DNA from: Nocardioides currus
Lineage (GTDB): Bacteria; Actinomycetota; Actinomycetes; Propionibacteriales; Nocardioidaceae
Direction of reading: 5' to 3'
DNA: 64,000 nucleotides
Assembly (NCBI RefSeq): GCF_003057875.1
Contig: NZ_PYXZ01000005.1
Span: 32,689-96,688 of the forward strand
The notes beneath the pieces are model-generated. The model was not told the origin of the DNA, made no database searches, and saw nothing but the letters and a program-made list of their open reading frames with translations. The stretch's first letter is position 1, and the number at the start of each line of letters is the position of its first letter. The position numbers and the translations under genes are program-made. Shown here piece by piece: positions 17,192 to 26,403 of the stretch.

Positions 17192-17980
17192 TCAGCCCTC
17201 TTCCTCACCGAGGATGGAGCGCAGGCGCTTGGGTGCGGGAGCGTCCCCCTGGGGGATCTCGGCCACCGACGAGTTGCCCTGGAGCGACTCCAGCTGCTGG
17301 GTGAAGTAGGTCTTGAGCCGCGAGCGGTACTCCCGCTCGAACGAGCGCAGCGTCTCGACCTCGGCGTTGAGCTTGTCGCGCTCCTTCTCGAGCTCACCGA
17401 ACATCTGCTGACGACGCTCGGCCGTCTCGGAGTCGAGCATCTGCGAGCGCTGGCGGGCGTCGGCCTCGAGGCGGTCGGACTTGGCCTTCGCCTCCGACTC
17501 CAGACGCTCGGCCTTGGTGCGTGCGGCTCCGACGACCTTGTCGGCCTCGTTCTTGGCCTCCTCGACGAGCTCGTCGGCGTTGCGGGTGGCGAGCTCGAGC
17601 AGGCGGGCCGCGGCGTTGGACGCCTGCGGGACCGTCTCGACCCGGATCGTCTCGACCCCACCGACCGGGGTGGCGGCAGCCAGCGGCGCGGGGGCCGGAG
17701 CGGGCGCAGGGGCGGGCTTCTCCTCCTTGACCGGCTCCGGGGCCACCACGGCGGCGGGCGCCGGGGTCGGGACCGGAGCGGCCGCGGGGGCCGGCGTCGA
17801 CGACGCACCCGACTGCGCGGCCGAGAGCTTGGACCGGAGGTCCTCGTTCTCCTTGGTCAACCTGGCGAGCTCGGCTTCGACCTCGTCGAGGAACTGGTCG
17901 ACCTCTCCCATGTCGTAGCCCTCACGGAGGCGGACGGGAGTAAAGCGCTTGTTGCTCACGTCCTCAGGCGTCAGCGGCAT
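17192..17980 (-). CDS. wag31: DivIVA/Wag31 polar growth protein
   Basis: Wag31 is the coiled-coil protein that marks negatively curved membrane and directs apical growth and septum placement in actinobacteria. The 262-residue protein opens with MPLTPEDVSNKRFTPVRLRE, the conserved membrane-binding segment, then GYDMGEVDQFLDEVEAELARL. A Pro/Ala-rich linker spans about 60–120, and a long coiled coil runs about 130–240. The tail PKRLRSILGEEEG resembles other actinobacterial DivIVA tails. The ATG at 17980 is the first residue of the family. It stands at the left end of the dcw region with its own terminator. Confidence 0.95.
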   Translation of the reverse strand: MPLTPEDVSNKRFTPVRLREGYDMGEVDQFLDEVEAELARLTKENEDLRSKLSAAQSGASSTPAPAAAPVPTPAPAAVVAPEPVKEEKPAPAPAPAPAPLAAATPVGGVETIRVETVPQASNAAARLLELATRNADELVEEAKNEADKVVGAARTKAERLESEAKAKSDRLEADARQRSQMLDSETAERRQQMFGELEKERDKLNAEVETLRSFEREYRSRLKTYFTQQLESLQGNSSVAEIPQGDAPAPKRLRSILGEEEG

Positions 17981-18130
17981 GACCTCACCCAAACTTTCAC
18001 GTCGGCGAACTTGGTTGTCTGTACGTACAAAACACTGTGCACCCACATCGTGGTGCAACCACACACACTAGACCCCGCCGTGCACGCGGTGTCAGTGACC
18101 CGTGTGACTGGTGTTTCCGAGCACCTGTCG
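17981..18130. other. wag31–yggT intergenic region with inverted repeats
   Basis: This 150-bp gap has lower GC than its surroundings and holds a 10-bp palindrome TGTACGTACA (18020–18029) and an inverted repeat TGCACC/GGTGCA just to its right. It probably contains the wag31 promoter, but no hexamer pair could be chosen with confidence. Confidence 0.4.
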
Positions 18131-18427
18131 TCAGAAGAAGACCATGAGGATGACGCGCAGCAGGATGTAGGCGGCGACCATCACGATCAGGAAGCTCAGG
18201 TCGAGCGCGAAGTTGCCGATCCGCAGCGGCGGGATGACCCGTCGCAGGGCCTTGATCGGCGGGTCGGTCGTGCTGTAGACGCCCTCCAGCACGACGAGCA
18301 GCGGCCCGCGCGGCGACCAGCTGCGGGCGAACACCTGCACCCAGTCCACGACGAAGCGCACCCACAAGAAAGCGATGAAGACCCACACGGCTATGTAGAG
18401 GGTCCAGCCGACGACCGACACGTGCAC
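18131..18427 (-). CDS. yggT: YggT family membrane protein
   Basis: This 98-residue protein has two transmembrane helices (about 6–26 and 76–96) around a cytosolic PPIKALRRVIPPLRIGNFALD segment, the YggT family hallmark. YggT proteins are linked to division and osmotic or membrane functions in Gram-positives, without a defined activity. The GTG start at 18427 abuts the sepF stop with no gap, and a second in-frame GTG 6 bp on is possible. The sepF–yggT–wag31 order is conserved across actinobacteria. Confidence 0.92.
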   Translation of the reverse strand: MHVSVVGWTLYIAVWVFIAFLWVRFVVDWVQVFARSWSPRGPLLVVLEGVYSTTDPPIKALRRVIPPLRIGNFALDLSFLIVMVAAYILLRVILMVFF

Positions 18428-18919
18428 TCAGCTCTGGTTGAAGAAGCCGTTCTCCGCGATCCGCTCCTTGTCCTCGGTCGACACCGAGACGTTGGGCGGG
18501 GAGAGCAGGAAGACCTTGTTGGTCACGCGCTCGATGTTGCCACGCGTGGCAAAGATCAGGCCGGCGGCGAAGTCGACGAGGCGCTTGGCGTCGTTGTCGT
18601 CCATCTCGGAGAGGTTCATGATGACGGGCGTGCCGTCGCGGTAGTTCTCACCCACGAGGCGAGCCTCGTTGTAGTTGCGGGGGTGCAGGGTGGTGATTCG
18701 GCTCAACTCGGCGACTACTCCCGTGGCGACCGAGGCCGGACGGCGGCGCTCGGCGAGGTCGGACACGGCTGCGGGGCGGCGCTCGCGGGAGGCCGGCACG
18801 GGGCGCTCGTCCACCGCGTCGTGCTGGCTCGTCTCGTCGTCGCCGTCGAACTCGTCGTACTGACCGGAGTCCTCGAGCAGACCGAGGTACTCGCCGATCT
18901 TGCGCATTCCGCCGCTCAT
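18428..18919 (-). CDS. sepF: cell division protein SepF
   Basis: SepF links FtsZ filaments to the membrane and is the actinobacterial substitute for FtsA/ZipA. The 163-residue protein begins [17 protein letters not shown], an amphipathic membrane-binding helix, then has an acidic linker. The SepF core follows (about 68–155): [40 protein letters not shown] and [20 protein letters not shown]. The ATG at 18919 with GGAGGA upstream is chosen over longer in-frame starts that reach into the promoter. A TAATGT hexamer overlapping the yggS stop may drive it. Confidence 0.95.
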   Translation of the reverse strand: MSGGMRKIGEYLGLLEDSGQYDEFDGDDETSQHDAVDERPVPASRERRPAAVSDLAERRRPASVATGVVAELSRITTLHPRNYNEARLVGENYRDGTPVIMNLSEMDDNDAKRLVDFAAGLIFATRGNIERVTNKVFLLSPPNVSVSTEDKERIAENGFFNQS

Positions 18920-18983
18920 GACAGTGATCCTCCGATTGTCGCGGGCCGGGTGAGGGCTCGCGAGTGATGTACGTCTGTTCGAG

Positions 18984-18989
18984 ACATTA
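18984..18989 (-). promoter_or_regulatory. candidate −10 (TAATGT) of sepF
   Basis: TAATGT overlaps the TAA stop of yggS and lies about 65 nt before the sepF ATG. A clear −35 was not found. Confidence 0.35.
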
Positions 18990-19688
18990 CTGGACCGGTG
19001 GCCTCGGACCGAGGACCGCGGAGCCGACACGCACGCGTGTCGCGCCGTGCCCGATCGCGGCCTCGAGGTCGCCGCTCATCCCGGCCGAGAGCTCGGTGGC
19101 GCCGGGGTGGGTCCGGAGGAGCTCGGAGCGAATCGCGGCCAGCCGCGTGAAGGCCGCGGCGGGGTCCTCACCGAGCGGCGCGACGGCCATCAGGCCGCGC
19201 AGTCGCAGCGCCCCCGAGGCCTCGACCGCGTCCGCGAGCCCGGCCAGGTCGGCGGGGTCGGCGCCGGAGCGGTGCTCGGCTCCCGGCGGGTCCAGGCTGA
19301 CCTGGAGGAGCACGTCGACCTCGTGGCCGCGGTCGTGGGCGCCGCGCTGGAGGCCGGCGACCAGCTTGGCGCGATCGAGCGACTCGACGACGTCGGCGTA
19401 GGAGGCGACGGCGGCCGCCTTGTTGCTCTGGAGGCCGCCGATGAAGTGCCACACCAGGGGCAGGTCGGCGCACTCGGCCACCTTGGCGGCGGCCTCCTGG
19501 TGGCGGTTCTCCCCCACGTCCCGCACCCCGAGGTCGGCCAGGATGCGCACGTCGGAGGCCGGGAAGAACTTGGTGACCACGGTCAGCGCGACCTCGTCCT
19601 CGCCCCGGTCCGCCTCGCGGCAGGCGTCGGCGATGCGGCGGCGTACGGCGCTGAGGTTGGCCGCGATCTCGTCGGCGCGCTGCGTCAC
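18987..19688 (-). CDS. yggS: YggS family PLP-binding protein (PLP homeostasis)
   Basis: The 233-residue protein is a single TIM-barrel PLP-binding protein (YggS/PROSC) that buffers pyridoxal phosphate and has no known enzymatic reaction. The PLP lysine is in [38 protein letters not shown] (usual HFIGxLQxNK) and [24 protein letters not shown] are the conserved blocks. The GTG start overlaps the yfiH stop (GTGA). The position between yfiH and sepF is the standard actinobacterial order. Confidence 0.95.
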   Translation of the reverse strand: MTQRADEIAANLSAVRRRIADACREADRGEDEVALTVVTKFFPASDVRILADLGVRDVGENRHQEAAAKVAECADLPLVWHFIGGLQSNKAAAVASYADVVESLDRAKLVAGLQRGAHDRGHEVDVLLQVSLDPPGAEHRSGADPADLAGLADAVEASGALRLRGLMAVAPLGEDPAAAFTRLAAIRSELLRTHPGATELSAGMSGDLEAAIGHGATRVRVGSAVLGPRPPVQ

Positions 19689-20389
19689 GAGGCATCCTCC
19701 CCGGACAGCCAGACCAGGCCGGCGAACCGGCCCGCGGCGGCTCCGTCACGGCGGTAGGAGTGCAGCCCGCGGTCCTCGACGGTGCACCCGGTGACGTCGA
19801 CGACCCGGACGCCGGCACGCTCGAGCTGGGCGGCGACCCCGGCGCCGATGTCGACCGCGGGGGTGCCCCACGAGGTCTCGGCCCAGGACTCGGGCACGGC
19901 GGCCGCGACCTCGTCACGCATGGCCTCCGGCACCTCGTAGCACCGGCCGCACACGTGCGGGCCCAGCCAGGCGGTGAGGTCGCCGGCGCCACGCTCGCGC
20001 ATGGCCTCGACGGTCCGCGTGGCGATGTCGAGGACCATGCCGGGGCGACCGGAGTGGACGGCACCGATGACGCCGGCCTCGGCGTCGGCCAGCACGAGCG
20101 GCACACAGTCGGCGACGCGGACCATCAGCCCGAGGCCGCGCGTGGTGGTGACCAGGGCGTCGCCCTCCGGCACCTCGCCGAGCGGCATCGGCGCGTCGAC
20201 GACGAGGACGTCGTCGCCGTGGACCTGGTTGAGCCGCGCCAGCGGGACTCCGACGACGCCCTCCACCCGGGCCAGCAGCTCGGGGAACCCGGCGCGCAGG
20301 CCCTGCAGGTCGATCGAGGAATCGGTGAAGGCCACGTCGACCCGGGACGTGGTCGACGTGGCCTCCAGCGAGTCGCGGTAGACGAACAC
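19685..20389 (-). CDS. pgeF: YfiH/PgeF laccase-domain protein (peptidoglycan editing factor)
   Basis: The 234-residue multicopper-polyphenol-oxidase-fold protein belongs to YfiH/PgeF, which in other bacteria corrects misincorporated Ser in peptidoglycan precursors and has purine nucleoside phosphorylase-like activity. Metal-ligand residues are visible as His in LNQVHGDDV, Cys in VRVADCVPLVLAD and His in IGAVHSGRPGM. The usual HAGWRG reads HSGRPG here, a local departure. The GTG start directly abuts the ftsZ stop, so it is the immediate downstream gene of ftsZ in the dcw operon. Confidence 0.92.
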   Translation of the reverse strand: MFVYRDSLEATSTTSRVDVAFTDSSIDLQGLRAGFPELLARVEGVVGVPLARLNQVHGDDVLVVDAPMPLGEVPEGDALVTTTRGLGLMVRVADCVPLVLADAEAGVIGAVHSGRPGMVLDIATRTVEAMRERGAGDLTAWLGPHVCGRCYEVPEAMRDEVAAAVPESWAETSWGTPAVDIGAGVAAQLERAGVRVVDVTGCTVEDRGLHSYRRDGAAAGRFAGLVWLSGEDAS

Positions 20390-21622
20390 CTACTTGAGGA
20401 AGTCCGGCACGTCGAGGTCGTCGTCGTCGAACTGCACCGACCGGGTCGGCTTCGGCGCGGCGGGCGTCGAGGGGTGGACCGAGGGTGCCGCGGCGGGCGT
20501 GCCGGAGGACGTGGCGCTGGGCGCCTGGCTCGCCGGGCTCGACGTGCGACCGACCGCGGCGTCGGGGGTCGTCGACCGGCTGGCCGCGACCTCCTGGGCG
20601 GCGGCACGGGTCTCGGCCTGCGTCTGGGTCGGCGCGCTGGGCCGCAGGACGTTGCCCTCCGTGCGCCGCTTGGGCATGCCGCCGTCGAAGCCGGCCGCGA
20701 TCACGGTCACCCGCACCTCGTCGCCGAGGGCGTCGTCGATGGTCGCGCCGAAGATGATGTTGGCCTCGGCGTGCGCCGACTGCGACACGAGCGCCGCTGC
20801 CTCGTTGATCTCGAACAGGCCGAGGTCGGAACCGCCGGCGATCGAGAGGAGCACGCCGTGGGCGCCCTCGATGGACGCCTCGAGCAACGGCGACGAGACC
20901 GCCATCTCGGCCGCCTGCACGGCCCGGTCCTCACCGCGGGCCGAGCCGATGCCCATGAGTGCGGAGCCGGCGTTGGCCATGACCGACTTCACGTCCGCGA
21001 AGTCGAGGTTGATCAGGCCGGGGGTGGTGATCAGGTCGGTGATGCCGGAGACGCCCTGGAGCAGCACCTGGTCGGCCTGCTTGAAGGCGTCGAGCACCGA
21101 CACGTTGCGGTCACTGATCGACAGCAGCCGGTCGTTCGGGATGACGATGAGGGTGTCGACCTCCTCGCGGAGCTGGCTGATGCCCTCCTCCGCGGAGTTG
21201 GCGCGTCGGCGGCCCTCGAAGGCGAACGGGCGCGTGACCACACCGATCGTCAGGGCGCCGAGGGAGCGCGCGATGCGTGCGACGACCGGGGCGCCACCCG
21301 TGCCGGTGCCGCCGCCCTCGCCCGCGGTCACGAACACCATGTCGGCGCCCTTGATGACCTCTTCGATCTCGTCGGCGTGGTCCTCGGCCGCCTTGGCGCC
21401 CACGTCGGGGTTGGCGCCGGCACCGAGGCCGCGGGTGAGCTCGCGCCCGATGTCGAGCTTGACGTCGGCGTCGCTCATGAGCAGGGCCTGGGCGTCGGTG
21501 TTGATCGCGATGAACTCGACACCCTTGAGGCCGACATCGATCATGCGGTTGACGGCGTTGACGCCGCCTCCACCGATACCCACGACCTTGATGATCGCCA
21601 GGTAGTTCTGTGCTGCTGCCAT
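20390..21622 (-). CDS. ftsZ: cell division protein FtsZ
   Basis: FtsZ is the tubulin-like GTPase that forms the Z-ring. The 410-residue protein has [17 protein letters not shown], the tubulin signature GGGTGTGG (103–110), FAFEGRRR, and [11 protein letters not shown] in the T7-loop region. A ~75-residue Ala/Pro/Thr/Ser linker precedes the conserved acidic tail [12 protein letters not shown], which docks SepF and other partners. Translation from the ATG at 21622 gives the standard N-terminus. The 217-bp gap from ftsQ probably holds a dedicated promoter. Confidence 0.98.
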   Translation of the reverse strand: MAAAQNYLAIIKVVGIGGGGVNAVNRMIDVGLKGVEFIAINTDAQALLMSDADVKLDIGRELTRGLGAGANPDVGAKAAEDHADEIEEVIKGADMVFVTAGEGGGTGTGGAPVVARIARSLGALTIGVVTRPFAFEGRRRANSAEEGISQLREEVDTLIVIPNDRLLSISDRNVSVLDAFKQADQVLLQGVSGITDLITTPGLINLDFADVKSVMANAGSALMGIGSARGEDRAVQAAEMAVSSPLLEASIEGAHGVLLSIAGGSDLGLFEINEAAALVSQSAHAEANIIFGATIDDALGDEVRVTVIAAGFDGGMPKRRTEGNVLRPSAPTQTQAETRAAAQEVAASRSTTPDAAVGRTSSPASQAPSATSSGTPAAAPSVHPSTPAAPKPTRSVQFDDDDLDVPDFLK

Positions 21623-21839
21623 GGCTGCAGGCCTCTCAGTGATGGGGGGTCGTGCTCGGAACGGTCGTGCTGGTTCGGGGAAGTCGTCGGCCGGCTCACC
21701 ACACCCTCGAGGTGCGTGAACCCTAACGGTCCACCTGAGGGTTATAGTTATGTCAACCTCGCGTTGGTCATGACTGTAGGCACGACGCCCGGGCGGCCCG
21801 GGCCGACACGCCGCCGCACACGCGGACGAGAAGATTTTC
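21623..21839 (-). promoter_or_regulatory. ftsQ–ftsZ intergenic region with probable ftsZ promoter
   Basis: A patch at 21719–21756, unusually AT-rich for this chromosome, contains an inverted repeat AACCCT (21719–21724) / AGGGTT (21738–21743). On the minus strand it has TATAAC (21746–21741) and TTGACA (21756–21751). TATAAC with TGACCA 18 bp upstream (21770–21765) is the best promoter guess. TTGACA has no −10 at a suitable distance. Dedicated ftsZ promoters are common in actinobacteria. Confidence 0.5.
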
Positions 21840-22607
21840 TCAGCGGGTGGTGGGGCTGCCGGGCACGCTGACGTCGTACACCTTCGCGTCCTGCACCGCG
21901 AGGAGCTCGGTGAGGACGGTCGCCTTGAGGTCGCTCTCGTCGGCGCTCCCCCACTGCACCTCGCGCCCGTCGCGGAGCACCAGGCTGATCTGGTCGATGG
22001 TCTGCACCTCGACGTGGTCGATCCGCGCGGCCAGGTCCTCGGGCATGGCGGAGACCACGCCCGCGGCCTCCTTGAGCGCGTCGGTGCCGGTCGAGGTGGT
22101 GGGCCGGACCCGCGGCAGCCCCCGGGGCGCCGACTTGTAGTCGCGGAAGACGATGCCGTCCTCGTCGAGGCCACGCAGGGTCCCGCCGAGCTCGACGACC
22201 GCGACGGCCGTGCGCTCGGTGACGCTGATCAGCACCCCGTGCGGCCAGGCCCGCGTCACGTCGGCGTCCTTCACCTCCGAGAGCGTCTCGACACGGCGCT
22301 CGGCGTCGGCGAGGTCGACGAAGGCCAGCTGCTCGCCCTCGGGGACGGCCGCGACGCGCAGCACCTTCTGGTCGGAGAGCAGGTCGTTGCCGCTGACCTC
22401 GACCTCGGTCACGGACAGGGCGGTCGAGAAGAGGACGAGCCACAGGGCGGTGCCCACCAGGGCCACGAGGAGCGCCAGCGCGACGACCAGCTTCCAGCGC
22501 ATCCACCGCCGCGCCCACTGGCGGCGGGCGAACCGCTGGCGCGTGCGCCGCTCGGCCCGCTCGTCGGCGGACTCGGGCGTACGTCGCGAGGTGTCGGTCT
22601 CAGGCAT
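21840..22607 (-). CDS. ftsQ: cell division protein FtsQ/DivIB
   Basis: FtsQ is the bitopic divisome scaffold linking FtsL/FtsB-type proteins to FtsW/FtsI. The 255-residue protein has a basic cytoplasmic tail (1–38), one transmembrane helix (about 39–61), and a POTRA domain starting [17 protein letters not shown], then the β-domain with ITERTAVA-like [14 protein letters not shown]. The ATG at 22607 overlaps the end of murC by 8 bp. The murC–ftsQ–ftsZ order without ddl or murB in between is the actinobacterial pattern. Confidence 0.95.
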   Translation of the reverse strand: MPETDTSRRTPESADERAERRTRQRFARRQWARRWMRWKLVVALALLVALVGTALWLVLFSTALSVTEVEVSGNDLLSDQKVLRVAAVPEGEQLAFVDLADAERRVETLSEVKDADVTRAWPHGVLISVTERTAVAVVELGGTLRGLDEDGIVFRDYKSAPRGLPRVRPTTSTGTDALKEAAGVVSAMPEDLAARIDHVEVQTIDQISLVLRDGREVQWGSADESDLKATVLTELLAVQDAKVYDVSVPGSPTTR

Positions 22608-24018
22608 CGCGCTCCTCCAGCAGCGCGAGGATCGGGGCGCCCAGCTGCGTGATGCTGCCCGCGCCGAGCGTGAGGATGACGTCGCCGGGTCGCGCGCGGC
22701 GTACGAGCTCGGCGGGGACGGCGTCGAAGTCGGGCACGAGCTGCACGCGCTCCGCGGGCAGGGGCACGGCGTCGGCGACCAGGGCGCCGGTGACGGCGGG
22801 GTCGGCCTCCTCGCGGGCGAGGTAGACGTCGAGGACGACGACCTCGTCGGCCGCGCCGAGCGCCCGGCCCATCTGCTCGCCGAAGATGCGGGTGCGGGAG
22901 ACGAGGTGCGGCTGGAACGCGACGACCAGCCGGCCGTCGCCGGCGACGGCGCGGGCGGCCTGGAGGTCGCCCGCGATCTCGACGTGGTGGTGGGCGTAGG
23001 AGTCGTAGACCCGGACGCCGGCGGCCTCGCCCTTGAGCTCCATCCGGCGGCCGGTGCCGGTGAAGGCGGCGAGCCCGTCGGTGAGGTCGTGGAAGGCGAA
23101 CCCGAGCCGCAGTCCCGTCGCCAGCGCGGCGGCCGCGTCGAGGACGTAGTGGCGACCGGGGATGCGCAGGCGGAGCTGTCCGAGCTCGACGCCGTCGCGG
23201 GTGATGCGCGAGGTGGAGGTGGTGCCGTCGAGGACCAGGTCGGTGATGCGTACGTCGCAGCCCTCCCCCTCGCCGGCGGTGATGACCTCCAGGCCGGCGT
23301 CGCGGGCCGTCGCGGCCAGCGCCGCAGCGCCGGGGTCGTCGACGCAGCAGACCAGGAACCCGGCGCGGTCGATCGTCGCGGCGAACTCGTCGAAGGCCGC
23401 GTGGTAGGCCTCCTCGGTGCCCCAGTTGTCGAGGTGGTCGGCCTCGACGTTGGTGACGATCGCCGCGTGCGGGCGATAGACCAGGAACGCGCCGTCGGAC
23501 TCGTCGGCCTCCGCGACGAACAGGTCGTCGGTCCCGGCGTCGGCGTTGCGGCCGGTGGCGGTGAGCACTCCCCCGACGGCGTACGTCGGGTCGGAGCCGG
23601 CCGCGAGCAGGGCGCTGGTCAGGAGACCGGTCGTGGTCGTCTTGCCGTGCGTGCCCGCGACGGCGAGCACCCGGCGCCCGGCCATGGTCGCGGCGAGGCC
23701 GGCGGAGCGGGGCAGGACGCGCAGCCCGAGGCGGCGTGCCTCCGCGACCTCGACGTTGTCCTCGCGGGCCGCCGTGGTGACCACGACCGTGTCGGCACCG
23801 GCGACGTGGTCGGCGGAGTAGCCGAGGTGACAGGTCACCCCGAGCTCACGCAGCGCCGGCAGGAAGGGCGTGTCCTGGTCGTCGGAGCCGGAGACCTCGA
23901 CCCCGCTCCTGGCCATGATCCGGGCGATCGCGGACAGGCCGGCTCCGCCGATGCCGATGAAGTGGACGCGCCCGAGCCGGTCGGCGGGCAGGATCTCGTC
24001 GGGGATCGGGATCCTCAT
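22600..24018 (-). CDS. murC: UDP-N-acetylmuramate–L-alanine ligase MurC
   Basis: MurC adds L-Ala to UDP-MurNAc, the first peptide step of peptidoglycan precursor synthesis in the cytoplasm. The 472-residue protein has the N-terminal Rossmann domain (VHFIGIGGAGLSAIARIM), the Mur ligase ATP loop VAGTHGKTTTTGLL, EADESDGAFL and TNVEADHLDNWG in the central domain, and DSYAHHHVEI in the C-terminal domain. The ATG at 24018 overlaps the murG stop as ATGA, implying coupled translation. Confidence 0.97.
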   Translation of the reverse strand: MRIPIPDEILPADRLGRVHFIGIGGAGLSAIARIMARSGVEVSGSDDQDTPFLPALRELGVTCHLGYSADHVAGADTVVVTTAAREDNVEVAEARRLGLRVLPRSAGLAATMAGRRVLAVAGTHGKTTTTGLLTSALLAAGSDPTYAVGGVLTATGRNADAGTDDLFVAEADESDGAFLVYRPHAAIVTNVEADHLDNWGTEEAYHAAFDEFAATIDRAGFLVCCVDDPGAAALAATARDAGLEVITAGEGEGCDVRITDLVLDGTTSTSRITRDGVELGQLRLRIPGRHYVLDAAAALATGLRLGFAFHDLTDGLAAFTGTGRRMELKGEAAGVRVYDSYAHHHVEIAGDLQAARAVAGDGRLVVAFQPHLVSRTRIFGEQMGRALGAADEVVVLDVYLAREEADPAVTGALVADAVPLPAERVQLVPDFDAVPAELVRRARPGDVILTLGAGSITQLGAPILALLEERDA

Positions 24019-25097
24019 CCGCGTCCCTCGCCGGCGGCCTCGACGACCATGCGCGCGAGCTTGTCGTCGGCGTCGAGCGGGATGACGCCGCGGGCGGCGG
24101 CACCCATCTCGTCGAGGCGGGCGCGGTCGTTGAGCAGGTCGGGGACGGTCGCGGCGACCCAGTCGGTCGTCAGCGCGGCGTCGGAGACGAGCAGCCCGCC
24201 GCCGGCGTCGACGACGGGACGCGCGTTGACCGCCTGCTCGCCGTTGCCGATGGGCAACGGCACGTAGACGGCCGGGAGCCCGACCCCGGACACCTCGGTG
24301 ACGGTGTTGCTGCCGGCGCGGCAGAGCACGGCGTCGGCCGCGGCGTAGGCGAGGTCCATCCGGTCGACGAAGCTGCGCACGACGTAGGCCACGTCACCGG
24401 AGGCGACGTCGAGCTCGTGACGCGGTCCGACGACGTGCAGCACCTGCACCCCTCCGGCGGCCAGGGCGGGGGCGGCGCCCGCGACGGCGGCGTTGAGGCG
24501 GGCGGCGCCCTGGGAGCCGCCGGTGACGAGCAGGGTCGGCCGGTCGGCGGAGAGCCCGAACTCGGCGAGCGCCTCGTCGCGCAGGGCGGCGCGGTCCATG
24601 GTGGAGATCATCCGGCGGATCGGCAGTCCGGTGTACGTCGCGTGGCGCAGCGGGGTGTCGGGGAAGCTGGTCGCGACGTGCGCGGTCATCCGCGCCCCGA
24701 GCTTGTTGGCGACACCGGGGACGGCGTTGCCCTCGTGCACGACGATCGGCAGGCCGCGCCGGCGGGCCGCGAGGTAGGCCGGGACCGAGACGTAGCCGCC
24801 GAACCCGACGACGACGTCGGGGCGGATGCGGTCGACGACCTCGAGGGCGGCGTTGCGAGCGGCGCGCAGCCGGCCGGGGGTGCGGAGCAGGTCGGCGCTC
24901 GGACGGCGCGGCAGTGGTACCCGCGGGACGATCTCGAGGGGGAAGCCCGCCTCCGGCACGAGCCGCGCCTCGAGGCCCTCGCTGGTGCCGAGGCAGACGA
25001 TCTCGGTGGACGCGTCGAGACGCAGGAGGGCGGCCGCCGTGGCGAGCAGCGGTGAGGTGTGGCCGGCCGAACCGCCACCGGCGAGGAGGATGCGCAT
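24015..25097 (-). CDS. murG: lipid II synthase MurG (GlcNAc transferase)
   Basis: MurG transfers GlcNAc from UDP-GlcNAc to lipid I at the inner face of the membrane. The 360-residue GT-B enzyme opens with MRILLAGGGSAGHTSPLLAT. It has VVGFGGYVSVPAYLAA and VHEGNAVPGVANKLG in the N-domain, and LVTGGSQGAARLN, CRAGSNTVTEVSG and the UDP-sugar segment PLPIGNGEQAVNA in the C-domain. The ATG at 25097 with GAGGAG just upstream is preferred to a longer start inside the ftsW tail region. Its stop overlaps the murC start. Confidence 0.97.
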   Translation of the reverse strand: MRILLAGGGSAGHTSPLLATAAALLRLDASTEIVCLGTSEGLEARLVPEAGFPLEIVPRVPLPRRPSADLLRTPGRLRAARNAALEVVDRIRPDVVVGFGGYVSVPAYLAARRRGLPIVVHEGNAVPGVANKLGARMTAHVATSFPDTPLRHATYTGLPIRRMISTMDRAALRDEALAEFGLSADRPTLLVTGGSQGAARLNAAVAGAAPALAAGGVQVLHVVGPRHELDVASGDVAYVVRSFVDRMDLAYAAADAVLCRAGSNTVTEVSGVGLPAVYVPLPIGNGEQAVNARPVVDAGGGLLVSDAALTTDWVAATVPDLLNDRARLDEMGAAARGVIPLDADDKLARMVVEAAGEGRG

Positions 25098-25110
25098 GTC
25101 GCTCGCGAAC

Positions 25111-26385
25111 CTATCGGTCGGTGCGGGGACCGGCCGAGAGCCCTGCGGAGCGGTTGCGACGGCGGGCCGCCAGGGCGCGTGCCGCCTCGGGCTCACGCCG
25201 GGCGAAGCCGATCACCAGGCCGAGGGCCACCAGCGACGGCAGGAGTCCCGATCCGCCGTACGACACCAACGGCAGCGGGATGCCGATCACGGGCAGCACC
25301 GCGAGCACCATGCCGACGTTGATCACCATCTGGCCGACCAGCCAGACCACGATGCCGAAGGTCATGTAGCGGACGAAGGGCTCCTCGGTGTGGCTGGCGA
25401 CGCGCAGCGCCGCGAAGGCGATGGTGAAGAACAGCCCGATGACCAGCAGCGTCCCGACGAGGCCGAGCTCCTCGCCGAGCACCGCGAAGATGAAGTCGGT
25501 GTGGGCCTCCGGCAGCGAGCCCCACTTCTGGTTGGACGCGCCGATGCCCTGGCCGAGCCAGCCGCCGGTCGAGAGCGCGTACAGGCCGTGGGCCGGCTGC
25601 CAGCCGGTGTTCTGGTAGTCCTTGAACGGGTCGACGAAGTTGGTGATCCGCGAGAGCCGCTCGGTGTCCATCGCGGCCAGGAACACCGCGACCGCGCCGA
25701 CGATCGAGAGGCAGACGACGAAGAGCCGCGCGGGCGCGCCGACCACCCAGAGCATCCCGAGGAGGATGGCGAAGAGCACCAGCGCGGTGCCGAGGTCGTG
25801 GCCGACCACGACGAGGCCGGTCGCCAGCAGCATGCCCGGGACGACGGGGATCATCACGTGGTGCACGCTGCCGAGGCGACGCTCCTTGCGGGCGTAGACG
25901 TTGGCCGCCCACAGGATCAGGCCGAGCTTGGCGATCTCGGAGGGCTGGATCGCGATCGGGCCGACGGCGAGCCAGTTCTGGTTGCCGTTGCGCTCGTCGC
26001 CGAAGAAGGCGGTCAGCAGCAGCAGGGTCAGCGAGACGAGGTAGGCCGGCCAGGCCAGGCCGCGCACCCACCCCTGCGAGAGCCGGGAGGCGATGAAGGC
26101 GCACGGGACGCCGAGCACCACCCACAGCAGCTGGCGCTTCACCACGGCGTAGGAGTCGTCGTACGTCTTGAGGCTGTAGACGCTGGAGGCGCTGAGCACC
26201 ATCAGCAGCCCGATGGTCAGCAGCAGGGCCGAGGCGCCGAGGAGGAGGTAGTAGGACGACAGCGGCCGGTCGAGCGCGGCGCGCAGGCTCTCGATGCCGT
26301 GCCGGATGCCGGCGAGCGGACGGGGCCGGGCCGAGGTGTCGGTGGGAGTCTCGACGGGCCCCCCGACGGGGGTGGTGGTGGCCAT
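25111..26385 (-). CDS. ftsW: septal peptidoglycan glycosyltransferase FtsW
   Basis: FtsW is the SEDS-family polymerase of septal peptidoglycan working with the transpeptidase FtsI. The 424-residue protein has a ~45-residue cytoplasmic N-tail and ten predicted membrane helices. SEDS motifs include GNQNWLAVGPIAIQPSEIAKLG, HDLGTALVLF, the catalytic-region loop GQGIGASNQKWGSLPEAHTDFIFAVLGEELG split across helices, and GIPLPLVSYGGSGLLPSLVALG. The ATG at 26385 is 18 bp after murD. The murD–ftsW–murG order is standard. Confidence 0.97.
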   Translation of the reverse strand: MATTTPVGGPVETPTDTSARPRPLAGIRHGIESLRAALDRPLSSYYLLLGASALLLTIGLLMVLSASSVYSLKTYDDSYAVVKRQLLWVVLGVPCAFIASRLSQGWVRGLAWPAYLVSLTLLLLTAFFGDERNGNQNWLAVGPIAIQPSEIAKLGLILWAANVYARKERRLGSVHHVMIPVVPGMLLATGLVVVGHDLGTALVLFAILLGMLWVVGAPARLFVVCLSIVGAVAVFLAAMDTERLSRITNFVDPFKDYQNTGWQPAHGLYALSTGGWLGQGIGASNQKWGSLPEAHTDFIFAVLGEELGLVGTLLVIGLFFTIAFAALRVASHTEEPFVRYMTFGIVVWLVGQMVINVGMVLAVLPVIGIPLPLVSYGGSGLLPSLVALGLVIGFARREPEAARALAARRRNRSAGLSAGPRTDR

Positions 26386-26403
26386 CGGGCTCCCCCTTCC
26401 TCG

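Noticed and set aside
21751..21756. TTGACA as the ftsZ −35 element
   Set aside because: No acceptable −10 lies 16–18 bp downstream. A TATAAC-based promoter fits better.
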